A stretch of 15,846 nucleotides of DNA from Clostridiales bacterium (GCA_004554105.1 SFNW01000033.1:1-15846), one strand, 5' to 3'. Positions 7,033-14,377 are shown, counted from the first letter of the stretch. Notes: generated by a model from the sequence alone, not told the origin. A program made the numbers and translations.

Positions 7033-7301
7033 GGGGGTCGCCTGCGCAGCCCGCCTGCGGCGACTGCGCGGGCGGGCGCGGCGTTTGTCTCCACCGGCAA
7101 GCCATTCACTCCCGCGCCTGTTCGACCCCCTTCCGATTTATCCCATAGCAAAAAGGCACCCCTGACGGGGCAGTTTGGGGGTCGACTCGCGGCGCTCGAC
7201 GCGCCTTGGTCGGGCGCGGCTCTGGCTTGCCACCGGCAAGCCATTCACTCCCGCGCCTGTTCGACCCCCTTCCGATTTATCCCATAGCAAAAAGGCACCC
7301 C
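7033..7301. repeat. Duplicated tRNA-flank block with 72-bp identical direct repeats
   Basis: The segments 7091-7162 and 7230-7301 are identical over 72 bp and lie 139 bp apart. Each contains GTTCGACCCCC (7120-7130 and 7259-7269) and ends at the left arm of the tRNA terminator, CCATAGCAAAAAGGCACCCC. The parts between the copies differ and are GC-rich, each opening with GGGGGTCG (7033 and 7177), as the plus-strand image of the tRNA-His T-arm does at 7336. GGCTTGCC-acc-GGCAAGCC (7224-7242) is a perfect hairpin beside the second copy. Open frames across the block are not protein-like. Confidence 0.87.
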
Positions 7302-7326
7302 GTTTGGGGTGCCTTTTTGCTATGGG
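7281..7326 (-). terminator. Strong intrinsic terminator after tRNA-His
   Basis: A perfect 21-bp stem (7281-7301 with 7306-7326) encloses a 4-nt loop, AAAC in the minus-strand RNA. The descending arm carries TTTTT. The stem begins within the encoded CCA end of tRNA-His, so tRNA maturation and terminator folding share bases. An eroded copy of the left arm occurs at 7142-7162. Confidence 0.85.
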
Positions 7327-7400
7327 GTGATTGATGGGGGTCGAACCCACGACCTCCAGGGCCACAACCTGGCGCTCTAACCAACTGAGCTACAACCACC
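7323..7400 (-). tRNA. tRNA-His(GTG)
   Basis: Read on the minus strand, the acceptor GTGGTTG pairs with CAATCAC. The D-arm is GCTCAGTTGGTTAGAGC. The anticodon stem CCAGG/CCTGG carries the loop TTGTGGC with anticodon GTG. The T-arm is GTGGG-TTCGACC-CCCAT. The extra G at position -1 (base 7400) opposite discriminator C73 is the histidine identity pair, and CCA is encoded. It lies 23 nt downstream of tRNA-Arg and is followed at once by the terminator. Confidence 0.97.
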
Positions 7401-7423
7401 ATTTCCCCCGCGATTGCAGGGTT

Positions 7424-7500
7424 TGGCGTACCTTGGGGGACTCGAACCCACGACCTACTGCTTAGAAGGCAGTTGCTCTATCCAGCTGAGCTAAAGGTAC
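7424..7500 (-). tRNA. tRNA-Arg(TCT)
   Basis: On the minus strand the acceptor GTACCTT pairs with AAGGTAC, followed by discriminator G and an encoded CCA. The D-arm is GCTCAGCTGGATAGAGC. The anticodon stem ACTGC/GCAGT holds loop CTTCTAA with anticodon TCT, which reads AGA. The T-arm GTGGG-TTCGAGT-CCCCC closes normally. It is the first gene of a two-tRNA transcript. Confidence 0.97.
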
Positions 7501-7525
7501 ATGGCTCATTCGTGCAACGCTGAAT

Positions 7526-7554
7526 AGTATACCATCTGTCGTTTAACTTGTCAA
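7526..7554 (-). promoter_or_regulatory. Promoter of the tRNA-Arg/tRNA-His transcript
   Basis: The minus strand has a perfect TTGACA (7549-7554), a 17-nt spacer and TATACT (7526-7531). The predicted start is about 20 nt upstream of tRNA-Arg. A 7+2+7 palindrome, TCAAGAA-tt-TTCTTGA (7551-7566), overlaps the -35 box; whether it matters is unknown. Confidence 0.88.
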
Positions 7555-7597
7555 GAATTTTCTTGAAATTTTATGTCGGGAAATTTCCGCAAACGCC

Positions 7598-8086
7598 TTA
7601 AAAGATGATCGGCAGGCATTTTGCGCCGGTTGCGCGCATAAAATCGTCGGGTGACAGCACGATCTGCGAGCCGAGCCTGCCGCCCGAAACCATAATCTTG
7701 TCAAACAGGACGCAGGTTTCGTCAATGACCGTGGGATAATCCTTTTTCATGCCGATGGCGGTACAGCCGCCGCGAATGTAGCCGGTCACCTTGTTCAAGT
7801 CCTTAACGTGAATCAGCTCGACCGCCTTTTCGCCGACGGCGCGCGCCGCCGCCTTGAGGTCAAGCTCCTCCGCCACGGGAATGACGAACGCAAAATAGCC
7901 CCCGCTCTTCCCCTGCGCCACGAGCGTCTTGAAGGTCTGCTCGACCGGCTGACCGAGCTGCTCGGCAAGATGCACACCGTCGACAAACTCGTCGCAGGTG
8001 TAGGTGATGACCTCATAGGAAACGCCGAGCGTGTCGAGAATGCGCATGGCGTTTGTCTTTATATCCTTTTCCTTATCCTTTGCCAT
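7598..8086 (-). CDS. ybaK: YbaK/EbsC-type aminoacyl-tRNA deacylase
   Basis: This 162-residue protein belongs to the YbaK family of trans-editing enzymes. In characterised members they hydrolyse Cys-tRNA(Pro) to protect translation fidelity. The match is along the whole length: TNAMRILD at 11-18, GVHLAEQLG (37-45), the conserved lysine K53 in QTFKTLVAQ, VIPVAEELDLK (68-78), TGYIRGGCTAIGMKK (101-115) and SGGRLGSQIVLSPDDF (134-149). The ATG at 8086 follows the stop of the esterase gene by 7 nt, with GAGGAA just upstream, so it is the last gene of a three-gene operon. The Cys-tRNA(Pro) substrate is assumed from the family; related clades edit other misacylated tRNAs. No terminator is seen before the tRNA promoter. 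Confidence 0.93.
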   Translation of the reverse strand: MAKDKEKDIKTNAMRILDTLGVSYEVITYTCDEFVDGVHLAEQLGQPVEQTFKTLVAQGKSGGYFAFVIPVAEELDLKAAARAVGEKAVELIHVKDLNKVTGYIRGGCTAIGMKKDYPTVIDETCVLFDKIMVSGGRLGSQIVLSPDDFMRATGAKCLPIIF

Positions 8087-8093
8087 ACTTTCC

Positions 8094-9089
8094 TCACTTT
8101 GTAAAGCCCGCGTGCTCCATCGCGAGAATCACGCCGCGCGCGTAAGCCTCCTGTCCCATGGTATTGGGGTGCAGACCGTCGGTGTAATATTCGCGGATAT
8201 GCGGCACGAGCGTGCGCCCGTCGATGATTGTCGCGTTCGCATGCGCGCCGTAGTATTCGCCGAGAATGTCGTAAATCTTCTCAAACGGCATACGCTCGGG
8301 GCGAATGCCCTCGTCCGCACGCCAAATCGGCGTAATGCCGAAAATATTCGCCTTGGGATAGGTCGCGCAGAGCTTGTCGATGTACGCCTTCGCCGCCGCG
8401 CGGTATTTTTCCTCGTTCGCGCCGTAGCGTCCCCAGTCGTTTGTGCCGTAGGCAACCGTAATCGCGTCGGGCTGAAAATTCAGCGTCTCGTCGATCACGC
8501 GCTCGTCGAAAAAGTAGCCGCCGATTGCCTGATTGACCGCAACCGCGTCGAAATACCGCCCGACGATCGTCGCGTAGCAGCGCGAGGTGTAGCGCGCGTC
8601 GTAGCCGTGCGTAATGCTGTCGCCGAGAATCAGAATCTTTTTGCTCTTCGAGCGGTCGGTCGGCGCATAGTGCGCACCGTCGTCGAGCGTGAAGCCGCCG
8701 ATGGCAAGCCCGACGGTATAGGGGAGATAAATCTGCACGCGGCGCGACCTTTTCTCGGGGAAACGGTACTCAAAATGCATCGCGCCCTCTCCCGTCACAA
8801 AGGTGAAGAGCGTATAAACCATCGCACCGTCGGCATAGAGGTCGACAGACATGGTCTGCCGCGAGGACGCGCCCGTGAAGTCATAATCAAACGCAATCAG
8901 ACTGCCGTCATAGGTAAAATCGAGCGAAATGCCCGCCGTGCAGTGTGCGCGCTCTCCGAAAGTGGCATTGGCGGCATAGATTGCCTCCTGCTTTTCGGAA
9001 AAACGCAGCGGCTCGATTCGCGTGCCGACCGCCTTTGTGCCGACATGGTTTGTAAACAGCGCGGAAAGCGCATCACGGTTCAGTACCAT
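8094..9089 (-). CDS. SGNH/GDSL-family hydrolase (probable carbohydrate or lipid esterase)
   Basis: The 331-residue protein has two parts. Residues 1 to about 145 look beta-rich and resemble the N-terminal jelly-roll domain of two-domain SGNH esterases. The catalytic domain follows with block I GDSITHG (156-162, nucleophile S158), block II around G190 (NQAIGGYFF), block III YGTNDWG (214-220, N217) and block V DGLHPN (304-309, D304 and H307). All SGNH residues are present. There is no signal peptide or membrane segment, so it is probably cytoplasmic and acts on an imported or internal ester. The substrate cannot be told from sequence; acetyl-sugar deacetylation is a guess. The start at 9089 has AAGGAGA about 11 nt upstream and lies 15 nt after the radical SAM gene. 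Confidence 0.9.
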   Translation of the reverse strand: MVLNRDALSALFTNHVGTKAVGTRIEPLRFSEKQEAIYAANATFGERAHCTAGISLDFTYDGSLIAFDYDFTGASSRQTMSVDLYADGAMVYTLFTFVTGEGAMHFEYRFPEKRSRRVQIYLPYTVGLAIGGFTLDDGAHYAPTDRSKSKKILILGDSITHGYDARYTSRCYATIVGRYFDAVAVNQAIGGYFFDERVIDETLNFQPDAITVAYGTNDWGRYGANEEKYRAAAKAYIDKLCATYPKANIFGITPIWRADEGIRPERMPFEKIYDILGEYYGAHANATIIDGRTLVPHIREYYTDGLHPNTMGQEAYARGVILAMEHAGFTK

Positions 9090-9104
9090 ACTTATAATGT
9101 CTCC

Positions 9105-10019
9105 TTAATATAATGCCTGTTTCGCTTCCGGCAAAACGCCGGTCGTATCAAACTCGGGAATAAAACTCTCGGACACACTCTCGCCGTCCTGAATAAAAGC
9201 GTTGGTCACACCGAGCGAGAGCGCGAAGTCGACGACGCTCTCGTATTCGGCCGCGCCGACCGGTCGGGAGAGTTCGGGAAAGCCGCAGTCGCCGCACGGT
9301 GTATACTGGCTCATCAGCGAAAGGATTACGTTGTCGCCGCAGGCTTCGTATACCTGCTTGATGACCGCTTTTGAGTCGCTTGCGTGCGTCGGCAAAACAA
9401 GGTGGCGGACAATAACACCGCGCAAAAGCAGGTCGCCGTCATACACGCACTTCGGCTGTTGGCGCACCATTTCGCGTAGCGCCGCCGAAGCGACCGCGGG
9501 ATAATCCGCCGCGCCCGAATAACGCGCAGCAAGCGCGCCGTCCGCATACTTGAAGTCGGTCAGATAAATATCGACAAGCCCCTCGAGCGCGCGCAGCGTT
9601 TCGACCGACTCATAGCCGCCCGTGTTCCACACAAACGGCAGCGAAAAGCCCTTTTCTTTCGCCATGCGGATTGCCGCCGCAATCTGCGGCGTATACTGCG
9701 TCGGCGAAACGAGGTTGATGTTGTGTACGCCCTTCTCTCGCAGCTCAAAAAAAATATCGCACAGCCGCTCGGTCGAAATGTCGATGCCGAAGCCGCCGCC
9801 CGAAATATTCCTGTTTTGGCAGTAGACGCACTTTAAGGGGCAGTGCGAGAAAAAGACCGTTCCGCTTCCCCGCTCGCCCGAAATCGGCGGCTCCTCCCAA
9901 AGGTGCGGCGCCGCGCGCGCAACGCGCAAAGAAGCCCCCGCGCCGCAAAAGCCGACTTCCCCCGCCGCACGGTCGGCGCCGCAGGCGCGCGGGCAGAGAC
10001 GGCAGGCTGCTTTCGTCAT
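9105..10019 (-). CDS. PflX-like radical SAM protein (uncharacterised)
   Basis: This 304-residue protein resembles the PflX group of radical SAM proteins, homologues of pyruvate formate-lyase activating enzyme with no firm biochemical role. The 4Fe-4S/SAM motif CPLKCVYCQNR has C60, C64 and C67. A cysteine cluster precedes it at C6, C9, C13 and C25, as expected for the group and possibly holding another metal or cluster. TGGYES and DIYLTDFKYAD mark the barrel. The start chosen is MTKAACRLCP at 10019, with GGAGG 7 nt upstream. The ATG at 10037 would give almost no leader after the -10 box and has no ribosome site. It heads the operon with the esterase and ybaK; no pyruvate formate-lyase gene is nearby, so the target protein is unknown. 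Confidence 0.88.
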   Translation of the reverse strand: MTKAACRLCPRACGADRAAGEVGFCGAGASLRVARAAPHLWEEPPISGERGSGTVFFSHCPLKCVYCQNRNISGGGFGIDISTERLCDIFFELREKGVHNINLVSPTQYTPQIAAAIRMAKEKGFSLPFVWNTGGYESVETLRALEGLVDIYLTDFKYADGALAARYSGAADYPAVASAALREMVRQQPKCVYDGDLLLRGVIVRHLVLPTHASDSKAVIKQVYEACGDNVILSLMSQYTPCGDCGFPELSRPVGAAEYESVVDFALSLGVTNAFIQDGESVSESFIPEFDTTGVLPEAKQALY

Positions 10020-10026
10020 CGCGATT

Positions 10027-10031
10027 CCTCC
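10027..10031 (-). promoter_or_regulatory. Ribosome binding site that decides the radical SAM start
   Basis: GGAGG on the minus strand, 7 nt before the ATG at 10019. An alternative ATG at 10037 lies upstream of it. Confidence 0.78.
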
Positions 10032-10046
10032 GTTCATTTCCCGTCA

Positions 10047-10075
10047 AGGATAGCACATTTGATAATTCAAGTCAA
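10047..10075 (-). promoter_or_regulatory. Promoter of the radical SAM-esterase-ybaK operon
   Basis: The minus strand shows TTGACT (10070-10075), a 17-nt spacer and TATCCT (10047-10052). The predicted start near 10040 leaves a 20-nt leader to the ATG at 10019. It is divergent from the MarR promoter in the same 172-nt intergenic region. Confidence 0.72.
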
Positions 10076-10108
10076 GTAAAAATTTAAGTGAAATCTTTAT
10101 GAACTATC

Positions 10109-10136
10109 TTGACTTTTTCGCATCGCTTGCTATAAT
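10109..10136 (+). promoter_or_regulatory. Promoter of the marR-ABC operon
   Basis: TTGACT (10109-10114), a 16-nt spacer and a perfect TATAAT (10131-10136). Transcription should start near 10143, inside the palindrome described next. Confidence 0.85.
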
Positions 10137-10138
10137 AG

Positions 10139-10167
10139 TTAACGTGTTAATTATCAATCGGTTAATT
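10139..10167 (+). promoter_or_regulatory. Candidate MarR operator
   Basis: The perfect palindrome TTAAC-gt-GTTAA (10139-10150) begins 2 nt after the -10 box and is followed by a further GTTAA at 10161-10165. AT-rich palindromes over the start site are typical of MarR autoregulation. The assignment rests on position and symmetry only. Confidence 0.6.
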
Positions 10168-10191
10168 TTTTAAGGAGGGGTAAAAAAAGCT

Positions 10192-10677
10192 ATGAAAGAA
10201 CAGATTTCGTGCGAGTCGCCGCTGCGTGATACGGTGCACCGGCTTGTCGGCATCGTCCGCAAGCATCATGCCGCCTTTGACGCGCTGCGCGAATCGACGG
10301 GGCTGGGGCGCACCGCGCACTATATGCTGATGCGGCTGGCAGACGCCGACGAAGTGCTGTCGCAGACCGAAATCGCGCAGATTTTGCAGGTCTCGACCGC
10401 GGCGGTCGCCTCGATGCTGAAGAAGCTCGAAGCCGACGGCTATGTCAAGCGCCAAGCCAATCCGAACGACACGCGCTTCAACGACATCACGCTGACCGAA
10501 AAGGGGCGGGAGGTCGTGCGCACATCGCACGCCAAGTTTGCCGCGCTGGACGCCGTTATGTTTGACGGATTTTCCGCCGAGGAAATCGCGCGCCTTGACG
10601 CCGACCTTGTGCGGATACAGAACAATCTCGACGCCTATGCCGAAAGGGAGAAAGGCAGAAAGGAAGACATACTTTGA
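10192..10677 (+). CDS. MarR-family transcriptional regulator
   Basis: The 161-residue protein is a winged-helix regulator of MarR type that should act as a dimer, released from DNA by a small molecule or drug. The recognition helix region is LSQTEIAQILQVSTAAVASMLKKLE (57-81, given here by its ends LSQTE and KKLE). The wing is in YVKRQANPNDTRFNDITLT with D93 and R95, the residues that mark the family. The start at 10192 has AAGGAGGGG upstream. Its stop overlaps the TTG start of the first ABC gene, so repressor and pump are coupled. Control of its own promoter through the palindrome at 10139-10150 is inferred. Confidence 0.94.
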   Translation: MKEQISCESPLRDTVHRLVGIVRKHHAAFDALRESTGLGRTAHYMLMRLADADEVLSQTEIAQILQVSTAAVASMLKKLEADGYVKRQANPNDTRFNDITLTEKGREVVRTSHAKFAALDAVMFDGFSAEEIARLDADLVRIQNNLDAYAEREKGRKEDIL

Positions 10678-12434
10678 AAAAATGGTTGAAATACGCAAAG
10701 CCGTATACGAAATACTTTATTATCGGTCCGCTTTGCATGATTGTCGAGGTCATCGGCGAAATCGTGATGCCGAAACTCTATTCGGTCATCGTCGGGCACG
10801 CCGAGGATCATCTGCACGCCGGTCAGCCCGGCTCGGTCTGGTATGTCGCGGGCATCGCGGGGCTGATGATTCTGACCGCGGTATTGATGATGCTCGGCGG
10901 CGTCGGCGGCGCATACTTCGGCGCGAAAGCGTCGGTCAATTTCGCAAGCGATTTGCGCCTTGACGTCTACCGAAAGGTGCAAAAGTTCTCGTTTGCCAAC
11001 ATCGACAAATTTCAGACCGGCTCGCTGATTACGAGACTGACCAACGACGTCACGCAGCTGCAAAATTTCGTCAATATGCTGCTGCGCATGTTTTTGCGTG
11101 CGCCCGGAATGCTAATCGGCGCGCTGATTATGGCGATTTCGCTCAGCCCGCGCCTTGCAACCGTGCTTGCGGTGGCAATTCCGATTCTTGTCCTGCTGCT
11201 GCTCTTCGTCGTCCGCGTCGGCTTCCCGCGCTTTAACAAAATGCAGGGCAAAATCGACGCGCTCAACAACACGGTCGGCGAAAACCTGACCAATATCCGC
11301 GTGGTCAAATCCTTTGTACGCGAGGATCACGAAAACGAAAAATTCGGGGCGGCAAACAACGACTTACGGAGCGCAGGACTTGCCGCGATGAACGTCATGA
11401 TTTTCGTACAGCCGATCATGATGCTCGTCATGAATCTGACCTCGCTCGCCGTCGTCTACTTCGGCGGCAAAATGGTCGTTTTCGACGACCTTGCGATTCA
11501 GGATTTCTCGGCTTTTCTGACCTATATCACGCAGATTCTGATGTCACTGATGATGGTCACGATGCTCTTTATGATAACCTCGCGCGCCATGGCGTCCGCA
11601 GGACGTATCAGCGAAGTTCTCGACGAGAAAATCGACCTTGACGACAAAGACGCAAAATATCCCGCACGCAAGGTTGAGCGCGGCGAGGTCGAATTCAAGC
11701 ACGTCGGATTCCGCTACTATAAGAACAGCGAGGACGAGGTGCTGTCCGACATTTCCTTTAAAATCAATGCGGGCGAAACGCTCGGCATCATCGGCGGTAC
11801 GGGCAGCGGCAAGACCACGCTCGTCTCACTGATTCCGCGCCTCTACGACGCAGACAGCGGCGAGGTGCTCGTCGACGGCGTGAACGTGCGTGATTACTCG
11901 CTCTACGAGCTGCGCGAGGGCATCGGCATGGTGCTGCAAAAGAATCTGCTCTTCTCGGGCACGGTCGCCGAAAACCTGCGCTGGGGCGACGAGAACGCCG
12001 ACGATGCGGCAATGCGGCAGGCAGCCGAATATGCGCAGGCGGACGATTTCGTCTCAAACTTTTCGGACGGCTATGACCACGGCATCGAGCGCGGCGGCGC
12101 AAACGTCTCGGGTGGGCAAAAGCAGCGTCTCTGCATTGCGCGCGCGCTTCTGAAAAAGCCGAAAATCCTGATTCTCGACGACTCGACGAGCGCGGTCGAT
12201 ACCGCGACCGAGGCAAAGATTCGCGAAGCCTTCCGCACCGACCTTGCAGGCTCGACGAAAATCATCATCGCGCAGCGCGTCACCTCGGTCATGGACGCCG
12301 ACCGTATCCTCGTACTCGAGGACGGCAAAATCGCCGGACTCGGCACGCATGACGAGCTGATGCAAAGCTGCGAAGAATATAAGGAAATCTACACACTCCA
12401 GACCGAAAGCAAGGGGGCGAGCGACAATGGCTAA
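10674..12434 (+). CDS. ABC exporter half, degenerate-site subunit (BmrC/TM287-like)
   Basis: This 586-residue type IV ABC half-transporter has about six membrane segments in residues 15-302 and a C-terminal ATPase. Walker A is GGTGSGKT (374-381), the Q-loop is VLQKNLLFSGT, and the signature is VSGGQ (478-482). Walker B is followed by aspartate in LDDSTSAVD, so D503 replaces the catalytic glutamate. The switch histidine is replaced by Q534 in IIAQRVTSV. This pairing of changes is known from the non-hydrolysing subunit of heterodimeric exporters. The start is TTG at 10674, overlapping the marR stop as TTGA, with AAGGAAG upstream. It overlaps the next gene by 8 nt. A role in drug or toxic-compound export is inferred from the MarR gene; the substrate is unknown. 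Confidence 0.93.
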   Translation: MKKWLKYAKPYTKYFIIGPLCMIVEVIGEIVMPKLYSVIVGHAEDHLHAGQPGSVWYVAGIAGLMILTAVLMMLGGVGGAYFGAKASVNFASDLRLDVYRKVQKFSFANIDKFQTGSLITRLTNDVTQLQNFVNMLLRMFLRAPGMLIGALIMAISLSPRLATVLAVAIPILVLLLLFVVRVGFPRFNKMQGKIDALNNTVGENLTNIRVVKSFVREDHENEKFGAANNDLRSAGLAAMNVMIFVQPIMMLVMNLTSLAVVYFGGKMVVFDDLAIQDFSAFLTYITQILMSLMMVTMLFMITSRAMASAGRISEVLDEKIDLDDKDAKYPARKVERGEVEFKHVGFRYYKNSEDEVLSDISFKINAGETLGIIGGTGSGKTTLVSLIPRLYDADSGEVLVDGVNVRDYSLYELREGIGMVLQKNLLFSGTVAENLRWGDENADDAAMRQAAEYAQADDFVSNFSDGYDHGIERGGANVSGGQKQRLCIARALLKKPKILILDDSTSAVDTATEAKIREAFRTDLAGSTKIIIAQRVTSVMDADRILVLEDGKIAGLGTHDELMQSCEEYKEIYTLQTESKGASDNG

Positions 12435-14328
12435 GCGCACACTGGAAAACCTGCAAAAGCAATACTCCTCCTCGGCTTCCTCGCAACCGTCGAATAAGGG
12501 TCCGCGTATGCCCGGCCCCGGCGGGCCCGGTCGCGGCCCCGGCGGACCGCGCGGCGCGATGCCGACCGCAAAGCCGAAGGGCGACACGAAGAAGGTCGTC
12601 GCACGTCTGCTCTCCTATATCGGCTCGTATAAATATCTGCTTGTACTCGCATTTGTCTTTCTGATTCTGTCGACGCTTGCCGGCACGGCGGCGTCCTATC
12701 TGCTGCGTCCGATTGTCAATGCGCTGGTCGATTCGAGCCGCACGGTTGACGAGCGGCTTGCCTACATCATGCGGGTCGTCCTCACCCTGCTCGCCGTCTA
12801 CGGCGTGCAGGTCGTCATGCAGTACGCGCAGGCGAAAATCATGCTGACGATTTCGCAAAACGCGATGGCAAAGCTCCGCCGCGATCTGTTTGCCAAGATT
12901 CAGCGTCTGCCGGTCAAATTCTTTGACAACGAGAGCCACGGCGAAATCATGAGCCGCTTTACCAACGACGTCGACAACGTCGCCACGATGTTCGACAGTA
13001 CGCTGACCAGTCTCGTCTCGGGCGCGCTCACGCTGATTGCCACGCTCGCGGTCATGTGCTACACCAACATCTGGCTGACGCTGATTACCCTTGCGTTCCT
13101 GCCTGTCTATATCTTCGGCGGCGGCGCGATTTCAAAGCGTTCGCGCAAGTATTACGTCGCCCAGCAGGCGGCGCTCGGCGCGGTCAACGGCTACATTGAG
13201 GAAAGCGTCTCGGGGCAGAAGGTCATCAAGGTCTTTAACCACGAGGACACCTGCGTCGACGAATTCGAGCTGCTTAACAACGACCTGCGCGAAAAGCAGG
13301 TCGGCGCGCAGTTCTTCGGCGGCATCATGGGACCGATTATGGGCAACGTCGGACAGGTCAGCTATGCCATGACCGCCGGCATCGGCGGCATTCTCTGCAT
13401 CGCACGCGGCTTTGACATCGGCGGTCTGACTATTTTCGTCAACTACGCAAGGCAGTTTGCCCGCCCGATCAACGAGATTTCGATGCAGATGAGCACGATT
13501 TTCGCCGCTCTCGCGGGCGCGGAACGCGTGTTCAACGTCCTCGACCGCCCCGAGGAGGAGCCGGACAGAGAGAATGCAAGCGATATGCCCGATATGCAGG
13601 GCTATGTCAAGCTCGACGACGTCAGCTTCGGCTATGTGCCGGAAAAGACGATTCTGAAACACATTTCACTCTACGCAAAGCCCGGGCAGAAGATTGCCTT
13701 TGTCGGCTCGACCGGCGCGGGCAAAACCACCGTCACCAATCTGCTCAACCGCTTCTACGACATTGATTCGGGCGAAATCACGATTGACGGCGTGAATGTC
13801 CGCGACATCAAGCGCGACGTCCTGCGCCGCAACATCGCGATGGTCCTGCAGGACACACATCTGTTCACGGGTACGATTCGCGAAAATATCCGCTACGGCA
13901 GACCCGATGCGACCGACGACGAGGTCATCGCCGCTGCCAAAACCGCCAGCGCACACAGCTTTATCATGCGGCTTGAGCACGGCTACGACACCGTAATCAC
14001 GGGCGACGGCGCAAACCTCTCGCAAGGACAGCGGCAGCTGCTCAACATCGCGCGCGCCGCCCTGTCGAAGGCACCGATTCTCGTCCTTGACGAGGCAACC
14101 AGCTCGGTCGATACGCGCACCGAGCGGCACATCGAACACGGCATGGACCGCCTGATGGCAAACCGCACGACCTTCGTCATCGCGCACAGGCTTTCGACCG
14201 TCCGCAACGCCAATGCCATCATGGTACTGGAGCATGGCGAAATCATCGAGCGCGGTACGCACGAGGAACTGCTTGCCAAGCGCGGCAGATACTACGAACT
14301 CTACACCGGCAAGAAGGAGCTCGACTGA
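12427..14328 (+). CDS. ABC exporter half, catalytic subunit (BmrD/TM288-like)
   Basis: This 633-residue partner has an unusual N-terminal stretch of about 50 residues rich in Gly and Pro (MPGPGGPGRGPGGPRG at 28-43). About six membrane segments follow (68-365), then a complete ATPase: Walker A GSTGAGKT (427-434), Q-loop MVLQDTHLFTG, Walker B VLDEATSSVD with the catalytic E556, and switch H587 in IAHRLSTV. Its signature is LSQGQ (531-535) instead of LSGGQ. In known heterodimers this altered signature faces the degenerate Walker site of the partner, which fits the preceding gene. Start and upstream stop overlap as ATGGCTAA. It is the last gene of the operon. Confidence 0.94.
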   Translation: MAKRTLENLQKQYSSSASSQPSNKGPRMPGPGGPGRGPGGPRGAMPTAKPKGDTKKVVARLLSYIGSYKYLLVLAFVFLILSTLAGTAASYLLRPIVNALVDSSRTVDERLAYIMRVVLTLLAVYGVQVVMQYAQAKIMLTISQNAMAKLRRDLFAKIQRLPVKFFDNESHGEIMSRFTNDVDNVATMFDSTLTSLVSGALTLIATLAVMCYTNIWLTLITLAFLPVYIFGGGAISKRSRKYYVAQQAALGAVNGYIEESVSGQKVIKVFNHEDTCVDEFELLNNDLREKQVGAQFFGGIMGPIMGNVGQVSYAMTAGIGGILCIARGFDIGGLTIFVNYARQFARPINEISMQMSTIFAALAGAERVFNVLDRPEEEPDRENASDMPDMQGYVKLDDVSFGYVPEKTILKHISLYAKPGQKIAFVGSTGAGKTTVTNLLNRFYDIDSGEITIDGVNVRDIKRDVLRRNIAMVLQDTHLFTGTIRENIRYGRPDATDDEVIAAAKTASAHSFIMRLEHGYDTVITGDGANLSQGQRQLLNIARAALSKAPILVLDEATSSVDTRTERHIEHGMDRLMANRTTFVIAHRLSTVRNANAIMVLEHGEIIERGTHEELLAKRGRYYELYTGKKELD

Positions 14329-14347
14329 AAATACTGCATTTTCACCT

Positions 14348-14373
14348 GTAGGGGCGGATTCCATATCCGCCCG
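14348..14373. repeat. GTAGGGGCGG hairpin element after the ABC operon
   Basis: Identical over at least 26 nt to 1333-1358 in the his operon, 13 kb away, with the stem GGGCGGAT-tccat-ATCCGCCC. It lies 19 nt past the stop of the ABC gene and before the terminator. Confidence 0.88.
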
Positions 14374-14377
14374 CAAC

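Noticed and set aside
7023..7365. Minus-strand frames encoding SEGGRTGAGVNGLP-type peptides
   Set aside because: They come from the 72-bp repeats and run into tRNA-His, without start signals. They are considered non-coding.
7551..7566. Palindrome TCAAGAA-tt-TTCTTGA as a terminator for ybaK
   Set aside because: The stem is AT-rich and not followed by a T-tract on the minus strand. It overlaps the tRNA -35 box, so any role is more likely regulatory or none.
8031..9113. 360-codon plus-strand open frame over ybaK and the SGNH gene
   Set aside because: It is antisense to two well-supported genes with complete catalytic motifs, and its composition is Arg/Val-rich as expected for a shadow frame.
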